A stretch of 64,000 bases of DNA, taken from the NCBI GenBank assembly GCA_004144185.1, contig SEFP01000001.1, positions 1,054,001 to 1,118,000 of the forward strand, read 5' to 3'. Under the pieces are notes generated by a model. That model searched no databases, was not told where the DNA came from, and was given only the letters and a program-made list of their open reading frames with translations. This stretch comes from Sphingobacteriales bacterium. Its GTDB lineage: Bacteria; Bacteroidota; Bacteroidia; Chitinophagales; Chitinophagaceae. Shown here piece after piece: positions 43,191-52,540 of the stretch. Made by a program: the position numbers and the translations under genes. The stretch's first letter is position 1, and each line of letters opens with the position of its first letter.

Positions 43191-44234
43191 TCATAGTAAA
43201 TCATCGGATTGCCCTTTCCAGAGCGTACTGGTTCCGGACGGAATCTTACCCAGATGCTGATAGGCTTTTTCGGTGGCTTCCCGGCCCCGCTGGGTGCGTA
43301 CAATGTATCCTTCCTGGATCAGAAACGGCTCATACACTTCTTCGAGTGTACCGGTTTCTTCGCCAACGGCCGTAGCAATATTGCCGATACCCACCGGGCC
43401 ACCCTTAAATTTCTCAATCAGCGTCGACAGAATCCGGTTGTCCATCTCATCGAGGCCACTGGCATCTACGTTGAGCGCCTTGAGGCCGTGCTCGCAGATG
43501 TTCATATCAATCACACCATTGCCCAGCACCTGCGCAAAATCGCGCATCCGGCGCAGCAGTCCGTTGGCAATCCGGGGCGTACCGCGACTGCGCCGGGCTA
43601 CTTCGCCGGCCGCGTCGGAGGTAATCTTCACGCCCAGCACACCGGCCGCCCGCGCTACAATCCCTTGCAACACTTCCATCGGATAGTAATCGAGCCGGTT
43701 TTTAATCCCGAAGCGTGACAACAGCGGTGCCGTAAGCAATCCGGAACGGGTGGTAGCCCCTACCAGCGTAAACGGCGCTACTGAAAGCTGGATCGACCGG
43801 GCAGCCGGACCGCTATCGATCATGATGTCGATTTTAAAATCTTCCATCGCCGAGTACAGGTACTCTTCCACCACCGTACTCAGCCGGTGGATTTCGTCGA
43901 TAAACAACACATCCCGCGGTTGCAGGCCGGTGAGCAACCCCGCTAAGTCGGCCGGCTTTTCAATAACAGGCCCGCTGGTTTCTTTGATGTTGGCGCCCAG
44001 CTCGGCCGCTACGATGCGGGAGAGCGTGGTTTTGCCCAGTCCCGGCGGACCGTGAAACAGCACATGGTCGAGGGCTTCGCCCCGGGCGTTGGCGGCTTTG
44101 ATAAAGATGCGCAGGTTCTCGATCAGGTGAGGCTGACCGGAGAACTCGGCGATGGACTGGGGCCGGATTTTATTTTCAAAATCGCGCTGCTGCGGGTCCG
44201 GACGGTCCGCGGCGCGTACAGGAGATTCTTGCAC
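43191..44234 (-). CDS. ruvB: Holliday junction branch migration helicase RuvB
   Basis: RuvB is the AAA+ motor that drives branch migration with RuvA. Motifs: Walker [10 protein letters not shown], Walker [10 protein letters not shown], sensor [10 protein letters not shown], arginine-finger region APLLSRFG, and the C-terminal winged helix ([35 protein letters not shown]). No ATG lies close to the conserved start ([11 protein letters not shown]). A GTG at 44234 gives 347 residues, the usual RuvB length; the next ATG is at 44309 and would give 372. I prefer the GTG, without strong evidence. ruvA and ruvC are not nearby. Confidence 0.93.
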   Translation of the reverse strand: MQESPVRAADRPDPQQRDFENKIRPQSIAEFSGQPHLIENLRIFIKAANARGEALDHVLFHGPPGLGKTTLSRIVAAELGANIKETSGPVIEKPADLAGLLTGLQPRDVLFIDEIHRLSTVVEEYLYSAMEDFKIDIMIDSGPAARSIQLSVAPFTLVGATTRSGLLTAPLLSRFGIKNRLDYYPMEVLQGIVARAAGVLGVKITSDAAGEVARRSRGTPRIANGLLRRMRDFAQVLGNGVIDMNICEHGLKALNVDASGLDEMDNRILSTLIEKFKGGPVGIGNIATAVGEETGTLEEVYEPFLIQEGYIVRTQRGREATEKAYQHLGKIPSGTSTLWKGQSDDLL

Positions 44235-44446
44235 AGGAAAGGTAAAAATAGATAACAATCCAGGTTGTAGAACGTTGGCCTCAAACCGAATGAAATACCG
44301 GTGTTTCAACGTGCTTTCAGGAAGGCGGAACGCCGGATATCCCGGGTGTCTGCAAAGGGAAAAATGGCTTCCGGAAGGCTTCTGGAAGCCCGGTACGTTC
44401 CGGAAGGCGATCTGGTGTTACAGACTATGCCCAAATCGTGAAGTGC

Positions 44447-44454
44447 TACTTTCG
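44447..44454 (+). promoter_or_regulatory. -7-like element TACTTTCG upstream of the Cys/Met-metabolism gene
   Basis: TACTTTCG (near TAnnTTTG) ends 8 bases before the start codon of the PLP enzyme gene. Confidence 0.35.
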
Positions 44455-44462
44455 TTGCCACT

Positions 44463-45605
44463 ATGAAGCTTGATACTAAACTGATTCATGCCGGAGTCGA
44501 ACCCGATCCCACAACCGGTGCCATCATGACGCCGATCTACCAGACCTCTACCTATGTACAGGCGGCACCGGGAGATCATAAAGGCTACGAATATGCCCGT
44601 ACCCAGAACCCAACCCGTAATGCGCTGCAACAGGCACTGGCCGCCATCGAAAATGGTACCCACGCCCTGTGCTTTGCATCCGGAATGGCTGCAACCGATG
44701 CCGTGATGCGGCTGCTGGAGCCGGGCGACGAAGTCATCGTATCCAATGATCTGTACGGCGGCACGTACCGGATTTTCACTAAAGTCTTTGCCAAATACGG
44801 CATCGTGTTCCACTTCGTGGATATGCGCGATCCAACGCAGATCGAAGCCAAAATGTCCCCAAACACCAAACTGATCTGGGTGGAGACGCCGACCAACCCG
44901 CTGCTGAGCGTGGTGGATATCGAAGCCTGTGCGACGATTGCCCGTGCGCACCAATTGGAATTGCTGGTCGACAACACCTTTGCCTCACCGTATCTGCAAA
45001 ACCCGCTCGACTGGGGGGCTACGATGGTGCTGCACTCGGCCACCAAATACCTCGGCGGTCACTCAGACGTAGTCCACGGCTGCGTGATTACCAACAGCGC
45101 TGAAACAGCCGAAAAGCTGGCCTTCATTCAGAATGCCTGCGGCGGCGTACCCGGTCCGCAAGACTGCTTCCTCGTGCTACGGGGCATTAAAACCCTGCAC
45201 GTGCGGATGCAGCGCCACTGCGAAAACGGTGAGAAAATTGCCCGCTGGCTGCGCAATCATCCGGCTGTTCAACAAGTGCTGTGGTGCGGCTTCGAAGATC
45301 ATCCCAATCATGATGTGGCCCGCAAGCAGATGCGCGGGTTTGGCGGGATGATTTCGTTTGTTTTGAAAGACGATCGGATGGAAGCGGCCAACCAGGTGCT
45401 GACCCGGACCAAGCTGTTTTCGCTGGCCGAATCGCTGGGCGGTGTAGAATCGCTCATCGGTCATCCGGCTTCGATGACGCACGGTTCGATTCCAAGAGAA
45501 GAGCGGATCAAAAATGGCCTGGCTGATTCGCTGATCCGCCTCAGTGTGGGTATTGAAGATGCAGACGATCTGATTGCCGATCTGGAACAGGCGATCGGAA
45601 GCTAA
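44463..45605 (+). CDS. Cystathionine gamma-synthase/lyase family PLP enzyme
   Basis: A 380-residue fold-type I enzyme of the Cys/Met metabolism family. MTPIYQTSTYVQ, YEYARTQNPTRNALQQALAAIENG, SGMAATDAVMRLL, the pyrophosphate/PLP region ETPTNPLLSVVDI, VDNTFASPYLQNPLDWGA and the lysine motif HSATKYLGGHSDVVHG are present. The family includes cystathionine gamma-synthase (metB), gamma-lyase and O-acetylhomoserine enzymes. The strict gamma-synthase-type length and ending SLIGHPASMTHGSIPREER fit MetB or MccB-type lyase; which one cannot be decided here. Single-gene unit with terminator. Confidence 0.9.
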   Translation: MKLDTKLIHAGVEPDPTTGAIMTPIYQTSTYVQAAPGDHKGYEYARTQNPTRNALQQALAAIENGTHALCFASGMAATDAVMRLLEPGDEVIVSNDLYGGTYRIFTKVFAKYGIVFHFVDMRDPTQIEAKMSPNTKLIWVETPTNPLLSVVDIEACATIARAHQLELLVDNTFASPYLQNPLDWGATMVLHSATKYLGGHSDVVHGCVITNSAETAEKLAFIQNACGGVPGPQDCFLVLRGIKTLHVRMQRHCENGEKIARWLRNHPAVQQVLWCGFEDHPNHDVARKQMRGFGGMISFVLKDDRMEAANQVLTRTKLFSLAESLGGVESLIGHPASMTHGSIPREERIKNGLADSLIRLSVGIEDADDLIADLEQAIGS

Positions 45606-45637
45606 GGATCCGGAAGAAACCCATTTACAGGTTCCCG

Positions 45638-45677
45638 AAAGCCCCGTGCTGCAACCGGCAGTTACGGGGGCTTTTTT
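45638..45677 (+). terminator. Terminator after the cystathionine gamma-synthase-type gene
   Basis: AAAGCCCCGT pairs with ACGGGGGCTTT (one bulged G), with a small inner stem, then TTT. It sits 33 bases after the stop. Confidence 0.7.
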
Positions 45678-45711
45678 AGATCCGCAGAAGAATCCGTTCC
45701 GGAGAACGGGG

Positions 45712-48522
45712 TCAGCTAATGCCGGCTTCCTGGCGGTCGGGCAGAATGATGCAGAACGTAGCGCCTTGTCCGGGTCCGGATTCGGTGAACAGCGCGCCGT
45801 GGTGGTTGGCAATGATGCGGCGGCACAACGCCAGTCCAATTCCGGAACCCGGATACACTTCCCGGGTATGCAGTCGTTTGAAGACCTCAAAAATCTGCTC
45901 GGAATATTGGTTTTCAAAGCCAATGCCGTTGTCTTTGACGCAGATACGGTAGTAATTAGCAAACGGAATCAGGCGTACTACATGCTCCGCAGCCGTTTCC
46001 GGTGACACCCGCGAAACGGTAATGTCGATTTGTGGCTTGATACCCGGCTTGGTAAACTTAAGGCTGTTGCCGACGAGGTTGTAAAAAAGCTGGTTCATCT
46101 GCAGGCCGACGCCTTCGATTACAGGCAGGTCCATTGTGTTGAAAGACGCTCCTTTTTCCTGTGCAATCAACTCAAAATCATTCAAGACCGCCGCGACGAT
46201 CTCATTCAGATGAAGCGGCTGAAAAATCGTGTCGGCTTTAAGCAATCTGGAGAACTCGAGGAGGTCGCGGATCAGCTGACTCATCCGGTTGGCCGACTGG
46301 GATATTTTCTGTGCCAGAAGCAGGCTGCCGGGCCGCAGCTCTTCCTTTTGTTCCAGCATATCCGAGAAAATCTGAATTTTCCGGAGTGGTTCCTGAAGGT
46401 CATGACTGGCTACATACGCATATTGCGCCAGTTCTTCGTTGGATCGCTGCAAATCTGCAATGGTAATGGCCAGGGCTTCGGTACGTTCCTGCACCAGCAG
46501 CTCCAATGCTTCCTGGGTCTGGCGCAGCATGGTTACATCATGACCGATGCCTTCGAGCAACACCACTTCACCGCTGCTATTCAATACAGGCTTTCCCCTC
46601 GAATGAATCACCCGTTGCTGGCCGGTAACGGCACTGACCACAGTATGTTCGATGTTTACTTCTCCATCGGCGCCCATCTGGATGGCCCGGTTGATGGATT
46701 GCCGCAGCCGCAGCCCGTCCCGTTCCGGAAGAGCGGTAAAGAATTCCTGAAGGGCTGAGTTGGACGGGATGCCGAACCACTCTTCAAATTCGCCGGAATA
46801 CGAAACCGTTTGCTCGCCAACATTGATCGTCCAGGTGCCCAGGCCAGCCAGTTCGATCGCTGAGGCCAGTTCCTTTTCGCTTTTCTCAATGGCCAGCCGG
46901 TTGACTACCTGTTCGCTTACGTCTACGGCCATATTCAGGATGGCATACACCGCTCCATCGGCGTTGCGAAGCGGCTTGTAGGTAAAATTGAACCAGTAGC
47001 GCTTCATCGTACCATCGGTGAGCAGATCGGCGTGCTGTTCTTTTGTGCTGTAGGTAATGCCGGACTGGTAGACCTCCCGGAGCAGGCCGAAAAAAGGCTG
47101 TCCTTCCAGTTCCGGAAGGGCTGTGGCCAGTTCCTGTCCGATCACAGCTTTGGTTTTGCCCCAGATGCCGATCATGGCTTCATTGGCTGTGTCGATCACC
47201 AGATCGGGTCCCAGGTACAGGGCGGTCGGAAACGGTGCTTCCTCGATCAGCGAGCGGAATTTAGCTTCGCTGGCTGCAATGGCCTGGCTGGCCTGTTCCC
47301 GCTCAGTGACCTCAGTCGCCAAGACCATAATCCCGGTGATGGCGCCGGTCGCATCGCGCACCGGAGTGTAGGCAAAGTCGAAGTATGGATGCTCCAGTTG
47401 CCCGTTCCGCATCAGCTGTGCCTGAACGCCAGTCCCGAAAAAAGCCTCACCAGTTCTGTAGGCGTTTTGCAACAGGCCGATAAAGATCTGCCCGTCCAGT
47501 TCCGGAAGGGCTTTAATGAGCTGCTGACCGGTGATCGACCGGTCTTTTCCCCACAGTTCGAAGATGCGATCGTTGCCCAGTTCGATGGTCAGTTCCGGAC
47601 CGCTCAGCAGCGCAATTGCCATGGGGGCCTGTTCAAAAACGTCACGGAACCGCTGTTCGCTTTCAGAGAGGGCGGCATGAAGCCGGACCAGGTCGGCTTC
47701 CCGTTGCAGGCGGGCGGCTTCGTCGTGGGTGATTTCACGGATGGTGCCGTTGATACTGACCGGCTGCCCCAACGCGTCTTTTACATAAGCGCCTACAATG
47801 CGGACCCGGTGAATACTCTGATCGGTCCAGATGGCCCGGACCTCGTAGGTAAAAGTGCCGGAGGCCAATCCAGACGCCAGTGCGGCGTTGCGTTCCGGAA
47901 AATCGTCCGGGTGCAGATGGTTGACAAATACATCGCGGGCTGCGTCCTGCAGGGATTCATCACCCGTCAGGATACGGGCAAAATCTGGGGTGTATTCGCA
48001 TTCGTCTGTCAGCAGGTTCAGGCTGTAAATACCCGTTCCGGTGCCTTTGAGGGCCAAGCGGGTCAGCTCCTGCGCGGCGGCTACCTCCCGGGCATGCGAT
48101 TGCTCTGCAAGGATGCGTCCGGTAATGTCCTGACCGATGCCACCGAAACGGGTGATGTTTCCACTTTGGTCGAAATACGCCGTGCCGTTAAAGTGTACCC
48201 AGCGCAGCACCCCGTCTTCCACACCCTGGATGCGATATATGATATCGTAGAGCCCGCCGTTTGCACCGCTGATCGCTGCCTTGACGGCGGCATCTACCCG
48301 GCCCGCATCTTCCGGATGAATAAACCCGATGACATCCTCATACACCGTGCTGGGGTTGTTGAAAATTCCGAACAATTCCCGGCAGCGCGCATCCCAGACA
48401 ATCTGATTGTTGGAAAGGTCCCACTCCCAGATGCCAATGCCCGCCGCATTGATTGCGAATCGCAACCGCTCGGCGTCATTCACAAAAAAAGCGTTGGTAG
48501 CAGGATTGCCGAAAAAATCCAT
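45712..48522 (-). CDS. Multi-PAS sensor histidine kinase
   Basis: The 936-residue protein has no transmembrane segment or signal peptide, so it senses inside the cell. I see five PAS domains in series (roughly 15-135, 145-265, 290-400, 415-530, 540-660). They carry the repeated GIWEWDLS, YKPLRNADGAV-type and GIGQDITGR/TEVTER-type ends. The dimerisation box YAYVASHDLQEPLRKIQIFSDML with the phosphorylated His lies near 710. The ATP-binding domain shows N box QLFYNLVGNSLKF, G1 DNGIGFENQY, and G2 GSGIGLALCRRI. No response regulator is adjacent, so the partner is unknown. Confidence 0.92.
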   Translation of the reverse strand: MDFFGNPATNAFFVNDAERLRFAINAAGIGIWEWDLSNNQIVWDARCRELFGIFNNPSTVYEDVIGFIHPEDAGRVDAAVKAAISGANGGLYDIIYRIQGVEDGVLRWVHFNGTAYFDQSGNITRFGGIGQDITGRILAEQSHAREVAAAQELTRLALKGTGTGIYSLNLLTDECEYTPDFARILTGDESLQDAARDVFVNHLHPDDFPERNAALASGLASGTFTYEVRAIWTDQSIHRVRIVGAYVKDALGQPVSINGTIREITHDEAARLQREADLVRLHAALSESEQRFRDVFEQAPMAIALLSGPELTIELGNDRIFELWGKDRSITGQQLIKALPELDGQIFIGLLQNAYRTGEAFFGTGVQAQLMRNGQLEHPYFDFAYTPVRDATGAITGIMVLATEVTEREQASQAIAASEAKFRSLIEEAPFPTALYLGPDLVIDTANEAMIGIWGKTKAVIGQELATALPELEGQPFFGLLREVYQSGITYSTKEQHADLLTDGTMKRYWFNFTYKPLRNADGAVYAILNMAVDVSEQVVNRLAIEKSEKELASAIELAGLGTWTINVGEQTVSYSGEFEEWFGIPSNSALQEFFTALPERDGLRLRQSINRAIQMGADGEVNIEHTVVSAVTGQQRVIHSRGKPVLNSSGEVVLLEGIGHDVTMLRQTQEALELLVQERTEALAITIADLQRSNEELAQYAYVASHDLQEPLRKIQIFSDMLEQKEELRPGSLLLAQKISQSANRMSQLIRDLLEFSRLLKADTIFQPLHLNEIVAAVLNDFELIAQEKGASFNTMDLPVIEGVGLQMNQLFYNLVGNSLKFTKPGIKPQIDITVSRVSPETAAEHVVRLIPFANYYRICVKDNGIGFENQYSEQIFEVFKRLHTREVYPGSGIGLALCRRIIANHHGALFTESGPGQGATFCIILPDRQEAGIS

Positions 48523-48693
48523 GAGGGAAAATGCGCCGACAACAGATCAACCGCTCTGCAAGTTACTTTGCATGAAGCAGGTTTCCGGAACCGTTTTAAG
48601 TCGTTTTAAAGCCGACTCCGAAGCCATTAAAAAACCTGCCCTTTCGGATTCCGGACGGGTTTTTAGTGGGCCTGGTGCAAACGACTGAATATG

Positions 48694-48723
48694 AAAAGAG
48701 ACGCCCCGTCAGAGCGTCTCTTT
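48694..48723 (-). terminator. Terminator after the transketolase subunit gene
   Basis: A 10-bp perfect stem (AAAGAGACGC with GCGTCTCTTT), followed by T on the minus strand, 24 bases past the stop. Confidence 0.75.
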
Positions 48724-48746
48724 GAATCAAAATTCGGTAGGAAGTC

Positions 48747-49730
48747 TTAGCGGGAGGACGCTGCGGACGATTTTCGGCTTAGAACGGCTTTGGCCTTCTC
48801 GAAAATGGCTTCTTTTGTCAGCCCGTATTTCTGTAGCAGCTGGGTAGGTGTACCACTTTCGCCAAACGTATCCTGCACTGCAACCATCTCCACAGGGGCC
48901 GGATGATTGCGGGTCAGCACCGATGCGATCGTCTCGCCCAGTCCGCCGGCCAGCTGATGCTCTTCGGCCGTAACGATGCAACCGGTTTTGGAAACACTCT
49001 GAAGCAGAGCAGCTTCGTCGAACGGCTTAATGGTGTGGAAGTTGATGACCTCGACGGAAATGCCTTTTGCTTCCAGCATCTGGGCAGCTTCGATGGCCGT
49101 CCAGACCAGGTGACCACAGGCAGCCAGGGTAATGTCGGTGCCTTCGGCCAGAATCTGGGCTTTCCCAATTTCAAACGGGGCATCGGCAGCGGTAAAAACC
49201 GGCCATTTCGGACGACCAAACCGCAGGTAGGCCGGACCATGATGGTCGGCCAGTGCCAGAGTTGCCGCTTTGGTTTGGTTAAAATCGCAGGGCACGATCA
49301 CCGTCATGCCCGGCAGCATTTTCATCATTCCGATATCTTCCAGCACCTGGTGGGTAGCGCCATCTTCACCCAGCGTAAGGCCGGCGTGCGAAGCACAGAT
49401 CTTGACGTTTTTATCCGAATACGCCACGCTCTGGCGAATCTGGTCATAGACCCGCGACGTTGAGAAGTTGGCAAACGTAGTGGTGTACGGAATGAAGCCG
49501 TCGATAGCCAGTCCGGCGGCAACACCAATCATATTGGCCTCCGCAATGCCGCACTGCACAAAGCGTTGCGGAAATTCTTTGATAAAGGCGTTGAGCTTGA
49601 GCGAACCGGCCAGGTCGGCGGTCAGCGCAACGACCTTATCGTTTTTGCGACCGGCTTCCAAAATGCCCTCACCGAATCCGGCGCGGGTTTCTTTCTGATC
49701 CAGTATCTGAATATCGGTGGCTTTAGGCAT
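48747..49730 (-). CDS. Transketolase, C-terminal (pyrimidine-binding) subunit
   Basis: The 327-residue protein is the C-terminal half of a split transketolase: the pyrimidine-binding domain (TRAGFGEGILEAG, QCGIAEANMIGVAAGLA with the cofactor-activating Glu, CASHAGLTLGEDGATHQVLEDI) and the transketolase C domain (GTDITLAACGHLVWTA, VINFHTIKPFDEA, EEHQLAGGLGE). The N-terminal diphosphate-binding subunit is normally encoded next to it, but the gene upstream is a TonB receptor on the same strand. The partner must therefore lie elsewhere. It functions in the pentose phosphate pathway once paired. Confidence 0.9.
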   Translation of the reverse strand: MPKATDIQILDQKETRAGFGEGILEAGRKNDKVVALTADLAGSLKLNAFIKEFPQRFVQCGIAEANMIGVAAGLAIDGFIPYTTTFANFSTSRVYDQIRQSVAYSDKNVKICASHAGLTLGEDGATHQVLEDIGMMKMLPGMTVIVPCDFNQTKAATLALADHHGPAYLRFGRPKWPVFTAADAPFEIGKAQILAEGTDITLAACGHLVWTAIEAAQMLEAKGISVEVINFHTIKPFDEAALLQSVSKTGCIVTAEEHQLAGGLGETIASVLTRNHPAPVEMVAVQDTFGESGTPTQLLQKYGLTKEAIFEKAKAVLSRKSSAASSR

Positions 49731-49737
49731 AGCGGCG

Positions 49738-49745
49738 CAAAGGTA
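49738..49745 (-). promoter_or_regulatory. -7-like element TACCTTTG upstream of the transketolase gene
   Basis: Minus-strand TACCTTTG is an exact match to TAnnTTTG, only 7 bases before the start codon. No -33 TTG is apparent. Confidence 0.45.
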
Positions 49746-49796
49746 GAGTGAGACGGGCGGATTTGGGTTCTGAAACCCTACGGTTCCGGAACCGCC

Positions 49797-52049
49797 TTAA
49801 AACCGGATCGTCAGGCCGCCCAGGAAGTGGGTACCAGCCTGCGGAAAGTAAAAATTGCTGTTGTTCCGGGTACCCGCTACATCCAGGCTGTACGTATAGC
49901 CATTGGCTTCATACTTCTTGTTGAGCAGGTTAGCAACAAGCAGGCTGAAGGCCACTTTAGGACCACGACGCAGCGGCAGGGCATACCGCAGGCGCAGATC
50001 GAACAACTCGTACGGGTTGAGGCTACGGGCCTCGGCACCGGTATTATCAAGGTACTGCCGGCTCACGTACTTACCGATCAGATCGGCTTCAAACCCTTTA
50101 AACGGTGCCACGGTAACCATCAGCGCGCTTACCACCGACGGGGAGAACGCGAGATCGGTATTGCTGTACTGAATTTCCTGCTGCGGGAGGTAATTGTAAT
50201 CGGCATCCACGGCGTCCAAGTACTCGGTAAACGATTCGATCTTGTTTTGGGAAAGTGTCAGATTGCCGGAAAGCGTCAGTTTCCGGAACGGCTGGTAGGC
50301 GGCTTCCAGTTCCACCCCGCGCCGGAACGAATTGGGAACATTGGTACGGGTATAGGCGCCTACGTCATTGATCTTGCCGGTCACGACCAGCTGATCGCGG
50401 TACTGCATGTAATAGCCGTTGATGCCTACCGATACCTGTGCATTCCGGAAGGTGTAACCGCCTTCCACATCCACCAGTTGTTCGGCTTTGGGCTGGGACG
50501 TGGCGCCAGCTTCAAAATCATCCCGGTTGGGTTCTTTCCGGGCTACGGCTATCGAGGCATACACCCGTTGCTGTTGCCGCGCCGTTTGTTGCAGGGCATA
50601 GCTCAGGCCCGCTTTAGGATTAAAAAACAGGTAGTTGGCCCCTGGTTTTAGCTCCGGATTTTTCCGGAAGCCGTTCATCACATAATCTACGTACCGGAGC
50701 TGCAACTCGCCAAACAAACTCAGGGATGAACCGATCCGGTGTTCTGCTTTCAGATAGCTGTTGAGGTCGGTTTTGCGGGAGTCCAGGTTGTACCAACGAT
50801 AGTCGGCTGCTACGCTGCCATTGGCGGCCCATTTCACAAAACCGTAGTGCCTGCCCAGGTACTGGCTAGCACTGCCGCCAAGTGTGAGGGTGGTATTCCG
50901 GAACGTCTGCGTCAGGGAGGCCACGCCGCCATAATAATGATTGTCGAGCCAGAGTTGACGAACCAGATCAGTGCGCGTCAGGGTGTCGGTTCCGTAGACG
51001 GCCGGTGTTAAGCCGTAACTACTGTATTTCTCGCCGTATTTGTACTCTTCGTAGTAGCCCCGGCCGCGGGTATAAAAGCCGGCTGCGTGCAGGCGCATCC
51101 CGTTCCGGAACTGGTGGTTCAGGTGCAGTTGGTAGTAGTCCTGCTGGTAGTTGTCGGTCTGGTTGCCGTACAAAAAGGCGTTGTATCGGCGCGGGTCGGC
51201 GGTAAACAGGTTGACGCTGTCTGCACGGGTATTGTAGAGATACCCCAGATTAGCAGCGTACTGCGCCTGCAGGGCACTGTCGGTTCCCCGCAGCTTTTCT
51301 TCCGGAACGCCATTCCAGGCCTGTTCGGTTTTTTCGGTGCCGGTCATCACCAACGCCCGAAGGGAGGTACGTGGAGACGCCTGCCAGGAGCCGATAAGCT
51401 GAGCCGCCTTCAGGTTGCTGGCCGACCGGTCGATAAAGCCATCCGAAGCAATTTTGGACAGACGGGCATCGACCCGGAAGCCACCCGGAAGCCATCCGGT
51501 GCCGGCTTTTACGGTGTAGCGCTGGGTGTTAAACGAACCACCGGTAACAGTGATGTCGGCTCCTGCGGTATCCCGTTGCGCCAGGTTGTCGAGCGAAACG
51601 GTGGCCCCGAAGGCGCCGGGTCCGTTGGTAGAGGTGCCCACGCCCCGCTGGATCTGGATGGAACCGGTGGAAGAGGCCACATCTGCAAAGTTGACGAAGA
51701 ACGTTCCCTGGGATTCGGCATCATTGACCGGCACGCCGTTGAGGGTGACGTTGATCCGGGTGCCATCGGTGCCGCGGATGCGCAGTCCGGTATAACCGAC
51801 ACCTGTACCGGCGTCGGAGTTGACGACGGCAGAGGGTGTGAGTTGCAGGATGTAGGGAAGATCTTGCCCGAGGTTGGCTTTCCGGATATCGGAATCCCGG
51901 AGGTTGGTTTTGGCAAAGGGTGCGTTGCTACCCGCACGGATGGCACGCACTTCCACATCGCGGAGGTTTTGGGTCGTGTCTGTGAGCTGGGCGTGTGCGC
52001 TGGTGGTGAGCAGCAGCGCGGCACTGAGGGGAGAAAGTCTGAAGCGCAT
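49797..52049 (-). CDS. TonB-dependent outer-membrane receptor, predicted for thiamin
   Basis: The 750-residue protein has a signal peptide (MRFRLSPLSAALLLTTSAHAQ). A plug domain follows (DLPYILQLTPSAVVNSDAGTGVGYTGLRIRGTDGTRINVTLNGVPVNDAESQG and IQIQRGVGTSTNG), then a 22-strand barrel type region ending with aromatic residues (FLGGLTIRF). A typical N-terminal carboxypeptidase-like domain of SusC proteins is absent, so it is a FecA/BtuB-like receptor. A TPP riboswitch lies 253 bases upstream on the same strand, which strongly suggests thiamin or thiamin-precursor uptake, as proposed for such receptors in Bacteroidota. No other thiamin gene is in the window. Confidence 0.9.
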   Translation of the reverse strand: MRFRLSPLSAALLLTTSAHAQLTDTTQNLRDVEVRAIRAGSNAPFAKTNLRDSDIRKANLGQDLPYILQLTPSAVVNSDAGTGVGYTGLRIRGTDGTRINVTLNGVPVNDAESQGTFFVNFADVASSTGSIQIQRGVGTSTNGPGAFGATVSLDNLAQRDTAGADITVTGGSFNTQRYTVKAGTGWLPGGFRVDARLSKIASDGFIDRSASNLKAAQLIGSWQASPRTSLRALVMTGTEKTEQAWNGVPEEKLRGTDSALQAQYAANLGYLYNTRADSVNLFTADPRRYNAFLYGNQTDNYQQDYYQLHLNHQFRNGMRLHAAGFYTRGRGYYEEYKYGEKYSSYGLTPAVYGTDTLTRTDLVRQLWLDNHYYGGVASLTQTFRNTTLTLGGSASQYLGRHYGFVKWAANGSVAADYRWYNLDSRKTDLNSYLKAEHRIGSSLSLFGELQLRYVDYVMNGFRKNPELKPGANYLFFNPKAGLSYALQQTARQQQRVYASIAVARKEPNRDDFEAGATSQPKAEQLVDVEGGYTFRNAQVSVGINGYYMQYRDQLVVTGKINDVGAYTRTNVPNSFRRGVELEAAYQPFRKLTLSGNLTLSQNKIESFTEYLDAVDADYNYLPQQEIQYSNTDLAFSPSVVSALMVTVAPFKGFEADLIGKYVSRQYLDNTGAEARSLNPYELFDLRLRYALPLRRGPKVAFSLLVANLLNKKYEANGYTYSLDVAGTRNNSNFYFPQAGTHFLGGLTIRF

Positions 52050-52301
52050 AAGGAAGGATAAAAGCACAGAAGAGGTGTGTTCCGGAATCGGAAAAAACAC
52101 CCGGGAGGGGTGCAGAATTCATCCAACCGACGGCGCGCTGCGAAATCTGAATCCTCCTTATTGCAGCGCTCCGAAACGTATGGGGCTGATTCCGGAAGGT
52201 GTCCGAAAGGCCGGTACGTATAAGGTCTGCAACAAGGGGATTAAGAAACGCTTCGCGACGGATGCGAATACCTGCGGGCAGCGGAGGGCCTCCGTCAGGT
52301 A

Positions 52302-52398
52302 TTAGTACCTTCCCTAACCGGCATGACCCGGTCGAGGTTCAGCGGGTATCATCTCAGCCCGTTCCGGAATCATTTGTCCGAAGGGGCACCCCGAGTAT
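52302..52398 (-). promoter_or_regulatory. TPP (THI-element) riboswitch
   Basis: On the minus strand the aptamer reads ACTCGGGGTGCCCC, then a variable hairpin, then GGGCTGAGATGATACCCGC, TGAACCTCGACCGGGT, CATGCCGG and TTAGGGAAGGT. These are the conserved blocks of the TPP riboswitch (CUGAGA, AUACCC, UGAACCUGAUC-like, AUGCCGG, AGGGA). It precedes the TonB receptor gene by 253 bases. A helix at 52267-52303 just after the aptamer may be its expression platform. The plus-strand frame of the next gene crosses it but the true start of that gene is downstream at 52541. Confidence 0.93.
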
Positions 52399-52540
52399 TG
52401 TTTTCAGTTCTGAAAAACGGCGCGAAGGTAACCGTAAATTTTTCAGAAAGAAAGAGACAAAAAAAATCTTTGAAAGTGTTTGGAAAGGAAAAGATTTCTT
52501 AATTTGGCAGTTCACCTTTCTGATAATTAGTATTACAAGC

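Noticed and set aside
52199-52540. In-frame extension of the Omp28-like gene
   Set aside because: It passes through the TPP riboswitch antisense and lacks a signal peptide; the signal begins at 52541.
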